From NCBI RefSeq assembly GCF_902459465.1, contig NW_022985740.1, forward strand, positions 1 to 64,000: 64,000 nucleotides of DNA, written 5' to 3'. The position numbers and the translations under genes were made by a program. Origin of the DNA: Asterias rubens (Eukaryota; Echinodermata; Asteroidea; Forcipulatida; Asteriidae). The first letter of the stretch is position 1. Every line of letters starts with the position of its first letter. This document shows positions 10,892 to 19,701 of this stretch, in pieces. The notes under the pieces were generated by a model. The model did not search any database, had not been told where the DNA came from, and was given only the letters and a program-made list of their open reading frames with translations.

Positions 10892-12106
10892 TGGTAATAA
10901 AGATGTGTATTCTAAACACTTGTTCTCTATTTACTCTCTATTAACAGGGGCCTGTTTTCCGCAGTTAGAGTCTGTTTTGAAAGACTCTGCTTTTCACACT
11001 AAGGTCGGCTTGAGTCTATTTTCTATTTTAGGTTGTTTTGAATATCGATTTCGTCTAGTTCAGATCTAATTCTAGATCTGTATCAGTTTATGTCATCTCC
11101 CACCGGTGATGTGTGTTTACTGTTGCTACTTTTTTGAATGTTTCTCTTCTGTTTTTAGTTCATCCTTTTTTGCATATGTCACAAATCAGTGACCACAGCA
11201 AATTACCTGCTGGCATCTTAGGAATTTTGTTTAGGGTGTGGCAAGACTCTTTTTCAACACAGGTACCTTGCTGTCGGTATTTCTTATCTCTTCTCTTTCT
11301 GGTTCCGTTTGCCGTATTTTCCGCAGTCAACCCCAGCTAGTTTGTCATTGACAATTTCGTAAGTAGTATATTTCTACATTGTATAATATTTAATGTCACT
11401 TATTTCAATTGTATAAATGTATTGGTTATGGTAAAATTACTTCCTGTCTATTTCGATGATTTGGGCCATTAGAAGTTATTTTTCTGTACCACTGGCAAAG
11501 TTGTTTTATTCTTCAAAGTCTTATTTTGGACACAAAATGTTTGTTTCTTAAATTACGTTTATTATACTGTTTGTATTTCCAAACAGTTTTGTTCTATCCT
11601 ATCCCAGTTCTATTCTAAACTCCCGTAAACCTCTGTACATAACCGTTACGTCTCAAAGTGTGGATTGAAGTGATTTTCCCCGGTAACAATTTGTAAGTGT
11701 TAAATAAGTTTGGTCTATAATTGTATTAATTGTTCATCGTTTGTTATCGAATTGGTTCAAAGTAGATTTGATGAAGCCTTTAATAATTGCTTTCTTTAAT
11801 CAATCTGGAAACCCACAATTGCTCATTTTCTTTAATCTTTTTGGAGGGTATTGACTGTTTATTTTCTTATAATCTTTCCGGAAACCTTCAATTGCATTTT
11901 CTTTAATATTTCTGAAACCTCTGATTGCTTGTTTTCTCTCAATACCCTTCATGTATTTTTGATTTGATAATTGAGTAAATTAATTACCTATTTCATTATT
12001 TGTTATTTTAGTTCACCTGCTCCTCGCCGAGTTATAAAATAAACTACCAAGTCGATTTAAACAATTTGTCTACCGACTGTTCATTGTTTGCGTCAACACG
12101 ATGACA
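10892..12106. mobile_element. Solo LTR (TG...CA, 5-bp target duplication)
   Basis: A 1215-bp insertion begins TGGTAATAAAG and ends CGATGACA, with GTTTA directly on both sides. The flanks continue as the class A 3' flank: the uninterrupted version near 59260-59275 reads CTCAGTTTTTAGTCTATTT. TG/CA ends plus a 5-bp duplication are the standard sign of an LTR left by recombination between two LTRs. No internal region, primer-binding site or gag/pol is present. The interior is T-rich and short frames within it show no domain. The superfamily cannot be told from the LTR alone. Strand is undetermined. Confidence 0.75.
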
Positions 12107-12111
12107 GTTTA
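12107..12111. repeat. Target-site duplication GTTTA, right
   Basis: Second copy of the 5 bp at 10887-10891. Confidence 0.7.
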
Positions 12112-12916
12112 AGTCTATTTGGATGAAGTCTTTGAACAGTAGTCAGAACAACTATTTTGTGTGCATCTGTAGAGTTGTATTGAGATTACCCATTGAAACC
12201 CAGTGTGAAACCACACTAAACACCAATCATCTGAGAGGTTTGAATATTATACATAAATAACGCTTTATTTGAAAATATTTAAAGGAATCATTTTGTGATG
12301 TGTAAAAAGAATGCATCATGTATAATGAAAATAAAGATGGAAAAGCTGATCCATTGCAGCTAGTGGTTTTTGTGACAATTGTGCAATAGACCCTTCCCAT
12401 GAAATATGTAAATTGCACATAGCGTGTGCGCACTAACGTTTTGGTTGGCAAAATGAGGGAACATCGCGCTGTTTTGTACACGGCTAATGGGTGCGTGACG
12501 CAGACGCGATTGCGCGTCTGCTTAGTGCACAACTCTATGGTGTTTGCCAACCAACAGGGTCTGTACGCATGCGTGAATGTAATTAACATTTCAGGGGATG
12601 GGTCCATTGCATCTTGTTCACCAAAAGCGTATAAGCATTTTACAATAATATTCATAAATACACGGGATAGTTTATCTATTCTGATTGGTCGAGAAAAAAT
12701 CACACGGGCATGTTGAAATGTGCAACAATGGTGGGAAGTGCATTTTAACAATGGATGGTATGCAAGAATTTGCAGGTGCTTATTTATGCTTCATGCAATC
12801 AATACAGATTGGTACTCTATTATTAGTAAGCGTTGAGCATCGCATTTAATTTGACCATTCTCAAAATGGTGCCCAATGATGTGACAGAAAATGAAAATGT
12901 ACACTCAGACTTCATG
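12112..12916. repeat. Diverged copy of class A 3' flank
   Basis: The order of blocks (GAACAGTAG, GTGAAACCACAC, CTTTATTTG, AAAAGCTGATC, TTCACCAAAAGCGTATA, GGCATGCAAGAATTT-like) matches 4380-4800 and 6480-6600. No gene is seen; open frames on both strands around 12426-12751 overlap this non-coding repeat. Confidence 0.6.
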
Positions 12917-12946
12917 CTCCCCCTTATTATTTTGGAAACTGCATTG
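12917..12946 (+). pseudogene. Tiny relic of the MYND/DUF4470 long exon
   Basis: About 29 bp read as PYYFGNCIG, the family motif that follows the second MYND finger, with nucleotide identity to U2 and U6 over most of its length. It is joined to flank sequence on the left and to the minisatellite on the right, so it is a rearrangement scar. Confidence 0.6.
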
Positions 12947-12953
12947 GTTTTTT

Positions 12954-13440
12954 TAAAAGCATTCTATAGGTGTTTTGGTCTTAGAAGCATTAGATTGTTT
13001 GATTTGGGTTTTATTTTTGTTGTAGAAGCATTCAATTGTTTTTGGGGTCTTAGAAGCATTAGATTGTTTGATTTGGGTTTTATTTTTGTTTTAGAAGCAT
13101 TCAATTGTTTTGGGGGTCTTAGAAGCATTAGATTGTTTGATTTGGGTTTTATTTTTGTTTTAGAAGCATTCAATTGTTTTTGGGGTCTTAGAAGCATTAG
13201 ATTGTTTGATTTGGGTTTTATTTTTGTTTTAGGAGCATTCAATTGTTTTGGGGGTCTTAGAAGCATTACATTGTTTGATTTGGGTTTTATTTTTGTTTTA
13301 GAAGCATTCAATTGTTTTTGGGGTCTTAGAAGCATTAGATTGTTTGATTTGGGTTTTATTTTTGTTTTAGAAGCATACAATTGTTTTTGGGGTCTTAGAA
13401 GCATAAGATTGTTTGATTTTTGTTTTTGATTTTTGTTTTG
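12954..13440. repeat. 69-bp minisatellite, about 6-7 units
   Basis: The motif GGTCTTAGAAGCATTAGATT recurs with an exact 69-bp spacing at 12977, 13046, 13115, 13184, 13253, 13322 and 13391. Because 69 is a multiple of three, frames remain open on both strands; these are by-products. The unit resembles the T/G-rich stretch at 4004-4120, so it probably expanded from the class A 3' flank. The array ends in a T-run and a G-run near 13482-13510. Confidence 0.9.
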
Positions 13441-13934
13441 AAGCATTTGATTGGTTGATTTTTCGTCTATTGATTGTTTGATTTTTTTTTTTTTTTTGGG
13501 GGGGGGGGGTTCACTTAGAAGCATTCATGTGTTTGATTGTTTTTCTGTTGATTGTTCAACTGTTTTGGGGTTTAGAAGCATTTAATTTGGTTCCATTGTT
13601 TTAATCCAATAAAAATGTTTGAACGCAAAGTATACTTTTGAAAAGTATTCTTTGCCTTTAAACATTTTGTATCAATATGAAATCATTCATCATACCTGTA
13701 CACTTGTTAGAACAAACTTGATTCCTAACTTTTAACTGAAGTTACAAACACTGCTTGTTTGTAAGTAAATGACGTTTTACTTGGAAATACTTTTAATTTT
13801 GTAAGAAAGTGTAATAGAGAATGCATCATGTATTTTGAAAATAAAAGATGGAAAAGCTGATCAAAGAATTAATACATTGCAGCGGTTAAATTTTTGTGAC
13901 AATTGTGCCATTGCATCTTGTTCACCAAAAGCGT
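13441..13934. repeat. Class A-type 3' flank after minisatellite
   Basis: It continues the 4040-4530 flank order: T/G-rich tail, palindrome version at 13623-13655, then the GTTACAAACACTGCTTG and TTGTTCACCAAAAG blocks. No gene is seen. Confidence 0.6.
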
Positions 13935-14195
13935 ATATATATATATTGTGGTTTATTATTTTATATATATATATATACAGTGACTAGGGTGACAGCTATT
14001 GGAGAGAAGGTACTGGTGGGTGTCGGTGGGTTTACTGTAAACATCTGTGACAAGGCCATTAGGAGACTTGGTTATTGTCACATCTAGAAAGTTCACACTG
14101 GTGAGAGATTGTTCGGTAGTGAACTTTATGGTGGGGTGAAATGAGTTGATATGGGCAATAATATATATATATCAAATAATATATATATATCAAAT
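13935..14195. repeat. TA microsatellites and short unclassified insert
   Basis: Tracts of TA repeats lie at about 13935-13976 and 14161-14195. In the U1 flank the same site is a short TATATGCATATATATT (about 4532), so the TA tract is the target into which the following SINE and Penelope-like pieces went. The ATG frame at 13896-14087 is not supported by any domain. Confidence 0.55.
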
Positions 14196-14479
14196 AATAA
14201 ACCACAAGGGAAACTGACTGGGAACATTTTTAAATGATTTTGGATTGAACAAAGAAAAATTGACTAGAGCGGGATTTGAACCAACGACCTCCGGTTTAAT
14301 GTGCCGTCGCTCTACCAACTGAGCTATCTAGCCCTATGTTGGTGGTCTCCAAATTTTGTCAATATCTTTGTTCGGGGGTGCCTGTCAGAAGCCATTAAAC
14401 CGCAAACTGCCGTGTAGCCAGGGATCACACCCGGGTAACGATACAACCTAGGAAGCGGCAGACAGGGGATCACCTGTCT
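14196..14479 (-). mobile_element. tRNA-derived SINE-like repeat, copy 1
   Basis: The minus strand carries GGGCTAGATAGCTCAGTTGG (A-box-like) and GGTTCAAATCC (B-box) with a tRNA-like fold at 14261-14334. It is followed by a tail containing a TTCTTTGTTCAAT-like block and preceded by a roughly 130-bp region with TGATCCCTGGCTACACGGCAG-like sequence. The same three-part order is seen on the plus strand at 40955-41205. The tRNA-like part is internal, so this is either a composite SINE or two fused repeats. Confidence 0.65.
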
Positions 14480-15290
14480 ATATATATATATATATAATGA
14501 ATAGGGTAGATGGCCTTAGCTTTCGATCCAATCCGGACCTTCTTCAGAGGCATAAAACAAGTACAAACAAATACATATCCATTTATAGAAAAAGAGAGGG
14601 GGAAAGGGATTAAGGAAAGGATCCAGAAAGAAGCGGGAAAATAACAGCCAATCAAAGTTTCTATTTCAGAGACAATATTGGTGGCTATGAACCAATAGGA
14701 GTGAAGTGGCGAGGACAAAGTATGTTTAGAATGAAAGGATGGGTTACTGGACCATAAAAGTGGTAAATGTATTGTTCGACAACAATGCAGGGAGACATGA
14801 AAGGGTAGGATCAGAGAGCAAGTTGCATCATGATGCAAGTAACAATGGTCAATTAATAAGAATAGCAAGATCAAAGGTATGATGATTTTAAAAATAGGTA
14901 TGAGGGACCTGTGGAAAAAAAGTGGGGGGGTGTTACTTACATCAGATAGTTACAGTGATGAATTTATAAAAACAACTTTAAACTAGATTAATTTATACTT
15001 TATGTACAGAATATATACAACATATAAGTTCTTAGGCAGAAGTGAAGTGGAGGGTAATGAGAAGTTATTTAACACCAGTGTTTATGTTAAGTCCAAAGGG
15101 TTTGACTGTCTTGAGTTGGTGAATCCAGTGTGATTCTCTATTCTTACGGTGTGTGTCATCACCATTGCAAGCTTCAATCACCAGAAGTTCAACATCAATG
15201 ACACTATGATTGGGGCTGTTGAAGTGGATAGAGACTGGGTACGGTTTCTTAGTCTTTATGGAAGAGACATGATTCGCAAAGCGAAGACTA
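14480..15290 (-). mobile_element. Penelope-like element, 3' fragment with GIY-YIG-type C-terminus
   Basis: On the minus strand, bases about 15275 down to 15080 decode in one frame to a block including PYPVSIHFNSPNHSVIDVEL and, further on, HRKNRESHWIHQLKTVKPFG then LNINTG. The pattern H-F-N...N-H-S...R-E-x-x-W-I-x-x-L-x-T-x-x-P-x-G-L-N is typical of the C-terminal GIY-YIG endonuclease end of Penelope-like elements. The remaining 600 bp toward 14480 would be the tail and 3' UTR. The reverse transcriptase part is missing, cut at a TA repeat. It was inserted, with the SINE, into a TA tract of a class A-type flank that resumes at about 15315. Confidence 0.65.
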
Positions 15291-15314
15291 ATATATATAT
15301 ATATATATATATAT
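15291..15314. repeat. TA microsatellite
   Basis: An alternating TA tract bounds the Penelope-like fragment on its truncated side. Confidence 0.9.
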
Positions 15315-16152
15315 TAAAAAAATATTCATACCAAGGGTCCATTCTGTATGGTCGAGAGGAGATCATATTGGCATGTTTAAATGTGCGAAATAAACATGGT
15401 GAGAAGTGTTTCAACATAATGCATGGCATGCAAGAATTTACAGGTGCTTATTAAATCAGGTAATGATTGCTGACAAACAATTGAAAATGTATGTACAGTA
15501 CTACTTGTACTTTTCATACATTACAAAGTACAGTGAACTTGAAAGCGTAAACTTTTGTTGTTGTTGCTGGATTAAAAACATTGACAACAAAGTGAAAAAT
15601 GCGTTTACTTCGAAACCATGGCTTGGCTAATGGCTTCAGCTACCACGTAGGATCACTCAGTTATTTTGAAAACATGCCATTTCAGTAAGGGACTTCAATT
15701 AGGCAGGCAGAGCACTGTTGCCAGAGCCAAAACCATAGGTTTTAAGCATGAATGTGACACTCTGAAAGACTGGCATCCAGACCGAGATTACTGTTCATTG
15801 CGTGACTAGGTACATTTGTAAAGGTAGGAGGAAATAACATGCGTGGGTGTTTTTGTTCAAAATCAATTCATGCTAGAATATGCAAACTCATAAAATGAGG
15901 TTGTTTTGTCTGAATGGCTTGACATCACTAGTGAAGTATGCCATTTCTCATCAAGGGAACCCCCTTTTGGGAATAGATTGAGCAATAGCAGCTGAACTTT
16001 TACATAAAAAAGACCAACAGACTTTATAACTTTCAGAATTTCATCCAGACTTCTACACTGACAACAGAAAGGAAAATTAACTTCGAATAGTAACTCAAAA
16101 ACATCTCTAAACATTTAGGATTGGTTTATGAAAACAGTACTTTGACTTCAAG
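15315..16152 (+). promoter_or_regulatory. U2 upstream region and leader exon
   Basis: Bases 15315-15740 repeat the class A 3' flank (4548-4690 and 5640-5830 order). The rest, to the donor GTGAGT at 16153, is taken as the U2 promoter and leader region. It is not alignable by eye to the leader of U1/U3/U5/U7. No core promoter element is evident. Confidence 0.4.
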
Positions 16153-16527
16153 GTGAGTATTAAGTGTTAAAAAAGCAAAGAACTAACTTTAAACCACTAA
16201 ATAAATTCAAATAGATTTTCCTAAAGTGGATTAAATCAACTACCAGATGTAGCCAATTGTGGATGAATTAAAAAGAAAACACAAAGGAAGCTGACTAGCT
16301 AAATTTCAACTAATTTTGAATTGAACAAAGAAAAGTTGACTAGAGCAGGATTTGAACCTGTGACCTCCGGATTATCATGCCAGTGAGTTTACCAACTGAG
16401 CTATCCAGCCCTGTGTTGAAGATCTCATGCACATTTAGTTTTTTCCTTGACGTTATATACCCTGACTTACGGACATTGCCGAGTATCAAGTTAATTCAGT
16501 TAATTTTGTTTCTTTATTGTTACTTAG
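16153..16527 (+). other. U2 leader intron
   Basis: Donor TTCAAG/GTGAGT at 16153 and acceptor GTTACTTAG ending 16527, 8 nt before the ATG. A SINE lies inside. Confidence 0.45.
16262..16430 (-). mobile_element. tRNA-derived SINE-like repeat, copy 2 (truncated)
   Basis: The minus strand has a tRNA-like stretch at 16337-16411 (GGGCTGGATAGCTCAGTTGG and GGTTCAAATCC) and the same downstream block as copy 1 (CTAGTCAACTTTTCTTTGTT). The upstream 130-bp part found in copies 1 and 3 is absent. It sits in the U2 leader intron. Confidence 0.65.
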
Positions 16528-16535
16528 AAATAAAC

Positions 16536-19500
16536 ATGGATGTTCAGCGTGGACATTGCTGGCGTTGTGAAGTTCAACTGGAACAGACCATTCACTGTCC
16601 TGATTGCAAGATGGCGGAGTATTGTAGCTCAACATGTGAACACAGAGACAGAGTTAGACATAGGAGTAGAGAGTGCCCGTTATTTGGAACAAGATCATGC
16701 AACAAATGCAATAAGAAGGGTACAATGAAACAGGTAGGATGTATGTTGGCTTCTCCATGTAGCCCTACTTGAAGGTAAAACCCACAAATCTTTTCGAAAA
16801 AGCCCATTCTTATATGTGGTTTCCCCACCATTGTGGTTTCCCCACCACTGGTCAGGGCAGAAACCACTAAAATCTGACATTTTGGGGGAAAAATACCACC
16901 TTTTTGGTAAAAATATGTCATAACCATGTCAATTCTCATCACACATATGCAAATTTGGTATCAAAATGATGAGAATTGCATGCTGAAATCAATTCTTTTG
17001 TCAAAAATAAATTTTCTGAAATGTAAGTCACTGTAATTTTTATTATGTTATCGTGACCTTTGACCCAGTTTTTAAAATAATGTATCATTCCAAAAATCAT
17101 TGAAATAAAATCACTTAATAGAGCATGTCTTCCTCTATCAGAATCCACTAAGAAACAGTTGGGCTCTTTAAAATTTACAACTTTATGACTATTTTTGTAC
17201 AAGTCACCATGATCTTTAATATGTTGTCGTGACCTTTGACCCAATTTTTGAAACAAAACACCATTCCAAAAATCAACAAAATAAAAATCACTTGATAGAG
17301 CATGTCTTCCTCTATCAGAATCAACCAAGAAACAACTTGGCTCTTCAAAATTTACAATTTTATGACTATTTTTGTACAGTTGTTAGGTTACAAATTAGTC
17401 AATTTATATACTTACATAATAAATCCACCAACAAAACTCACTCTTCTGTTTTTAAAGTTACTTAAAGTGTTCATGGTGTGATTTTTGTCTTGTTGATGGC
17501 TGATGTGGTTTAACCAGAACCAGAATTTAAATTATCAGCAGTGACGCACCCAGGATTTTTTATTTTGGGGGGTGGGCCATATTTTCCCCAAATATTTCTT
17601 TCGAAGATTGTAAAATCAAAAATCAAAACAAATCAAACAAACAAATTGAATACCTTGGAGGGCTGGGATCAATCCCCAAAAAGGTGGTATTTTACCCTAA
17701 AAATGTCAGATTTTAGTGGTTTCTGCCCTGACCACATGGTAAGTCCGATCGGGCTAAAAATTTGTGTGCATTCATTGCTCATTAGGACCTACAAGCACAG
17801 CAATTTTTATCCAAATCGGAAGACATGAGGTAAAAAAGTGTGTCGGTCTGACATGGAATGACCCATTTAGAAAAAAGTGTTACCTTCAGGCACTATCAGT
17901 ATCCCTATTTTACATCTTTTTGGTTCAAATCTAGGAATCACAAAAACATAATTTCCAAAATCAAGGTTTATATATTAAATCATTCATTCATTCTTTTCAG
18001 TGTGGAGGTTGCAACTACGCATGGTACTGTGACAAGGAATGTCAAAGAAGTGATCGGGCCAATCATAAGAAGTTATGCAAGAAGACAAAGGCAACTACAA
18101 CAACAGCAGCAGCTAAACTAACACAAAAACACATTTTGATGCGTACCGATAGACTTGGTGGTGCCCCTTATTATTTTGGAAACTGCATTGCTGAAGACTT
18201 CTTGCAACTTGCTAACAATGAATGGTCTGATGGGTCAATAAAGAAAACTGACTTGAACAGAGATTATCATATATTGTCAGCTGGTTGCGGAGACTTACGC
18301 AACACTGTCTTAACAGCAGCTTCCCTTCCTGCCAGGTACCAAGGAAGTCTTTACATCACTCTCAATGACTTTGACCCTTTTGTCATGGCAAGGAATGTCT
18401 TGTTTCTCTTTATGTTGGTTCGGTTTGCAGACACTGAGGGAATTGAGAGCAGTCTGACTACCATCTGGTACTCAGTTCACATTACAAAGAAAGAGTATGA
18501 CCTGATCAAGACCAGCTTGGATGAGCTCATTCAGATGACCCCTCAAAGCCTCCAAGAGGTCACTCAAGGGTTGGTCAAAGTTCAAGGTGGAGATCTTGCA
18601 GTCATGAGTCAAGTTTGGGACAAATGGAGATCACTAGAATGCCAACGAGGGAAACCATCCTCAATAAATCTCAGAAAACAAAGAAAAACTGCATTTGATC
18701 AATGTAATAAAGAAATTGGTAAGGGAAGGAAATTCATTCACACAAATTATTTAGAGTCATCCAGTGTTGAAAAGCAAATTGAAGAATGGTTTGACCATGG
18801 GATGTTCCTCCCCAAAGAAGAAAAACAAGAACTAATGTCATTTGATAACCCAACACTAACAGGGCGTGAAGCTGACATACCTCAGGGTTGTATAACTGAA
18901 ATGAAATTCTCAGTCACTCAAAATATAAGCCCAAAGGATTATGCCTTTGTGTACTGTATCAAAACATATTTACATCCCTTCAAAGTGTGGGATTGCTTGA
19001 GAGTGAGGGAGTCCGAGACCAGACCCTGCTCATCCCCTATGGTGATGTACCACAACTACATCACAAAACTCCTCCAGAAATTCAAACATCTCATCCAGCA
19101 ACAACGGCTTTCTTTCCAAATTTCTCTGGCTAACTGTATGGACTTTCCTTCGATTCATAAGTCTCTTAAAATGTCAAACTATGACAGGATATTCACATCC
19201 AATCTCAGTGACTACATCGGCTTTGCCAAGCTCCTGCAAAACTTCAAACCCCTTCTTAACCAAAGTAACCGCTCCTCAGTAATTGTTACTGAGACGATAA
19301 ACTGGATTGAATTTTTCCCTAGCGACACATCTGACAAAGTTGAACTAATTGCTGAATCATACTTAAAGGACACAGGCAGGAATCCTGCCACCCTTCTTGC
19401 AAACCTAACTGACGTAGCACCGCCTACCTGGTTAGAGTACTTCGACAATGCCCCTTACTTCATTGCATATCTGCGTGCACAAATCATGGCAGGGGGTCTT

Positions 19501-19701
19501 GGGATACCACCATTGACTTATTTGCCATCATTTGGTGAAGTGATGAAGTACAATGGTCTAGAAATGCGTGACTTTCGTAAGAAGCTGAATCGTCTTGTCC
19601 CATTTCAGTATCGAACCAATGCTCGTGACTTGACCAGAATAAATGCAACTGACAGAGCAGTAGAGTGGTATCTGCCACATCATCTCATCATCATCATCTA
19701 G
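16536..19701 (+). CDS. U2: two-MYND-finger DUF4470 family protein, class B, retrotransposon-derived C-terminus
   Basis: Exons join(16536-16733, 18001-19701) give 632 residues. The start is the ATG 8 nt after the leader acceptor, shared by all units. Residues 8-47 form finger 1 (C8-x2-C11, C21-x2-C24, C30-x3-C34, H42, C47). Residues 55-92 form finger 2 (C55-x2-C58, C67-x2-C70, C76-x3-C80, H88-x3-C92), with the intron between C58 and C67. The conserved Trp in SDWANH is Arg here (SDRANH). The DUF4470-like core follows with SAGCGDLRN and NDFDPFVMARN. The frame is open, but the normal ending (LPHTD-x-stop) is replaced by LPH then HLIIII and TAG, supplied by the tail of an RTE-type LINE inserted in opposite orientation. 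The role is unknown; MYND fingers usually bind proteins. It could be functional or newly damaged. Confidence 0.85.
16734..18000 (+). other. U2 coding intron, carrying a foldback insert
   Basis: Phase-0 intron with donor GTAGGA and acceptor TTCTTTTCAG. Inverted arms at 16849-16917 and 17673-17734 (GGTCAGGGCAGAAACCACTA and its complement) bound about 885 bp, suggesting a foldback or TIR element. Between them lies a tandem pair of about 176 bp. No coding content is recognised. Confidence 0.6.
17030..17380. repeat. Tandem duplication of a 176-bp unit
   Basis: TCGTGACCTTTGACCCA recurs at 17051 and 17227. The following blocks (TAGAGCATGTCTTCCTCTAT, TTTATGACTATTTTTGTAC) recur in the same order, so two diverged units stand head to tail inside the intron's inverted repeat. 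Confidence 0.8.

Noticed and set aside
12954-13440. CRISPR-like direct repeats
   Set aside because: The units are contiguous 69-bp copies with no unique spacers, in an animal genome.
12833-13524. Long frames of 186-198 codons on both strands
   Set aside because: Both are produced by the 69-bp minisatellite, whose length is a multiple of three; no domain is present.
14261-14334. tRNA gene on the minus strand
   Set aside because: The A- and B-box-like parts are clear, but the acceptor and anticodon stems have mismatches and the same stretch recurs inside a longer repeat at two other sites, so it is a SINE and not a tRNA gene.
14470-14874. 134-codon minus-strand frame
   Set aside because: It lies in the presumed 3' tail of the Penelope-like fragment, has no recognised domain, and ends in a TA repeat translation.
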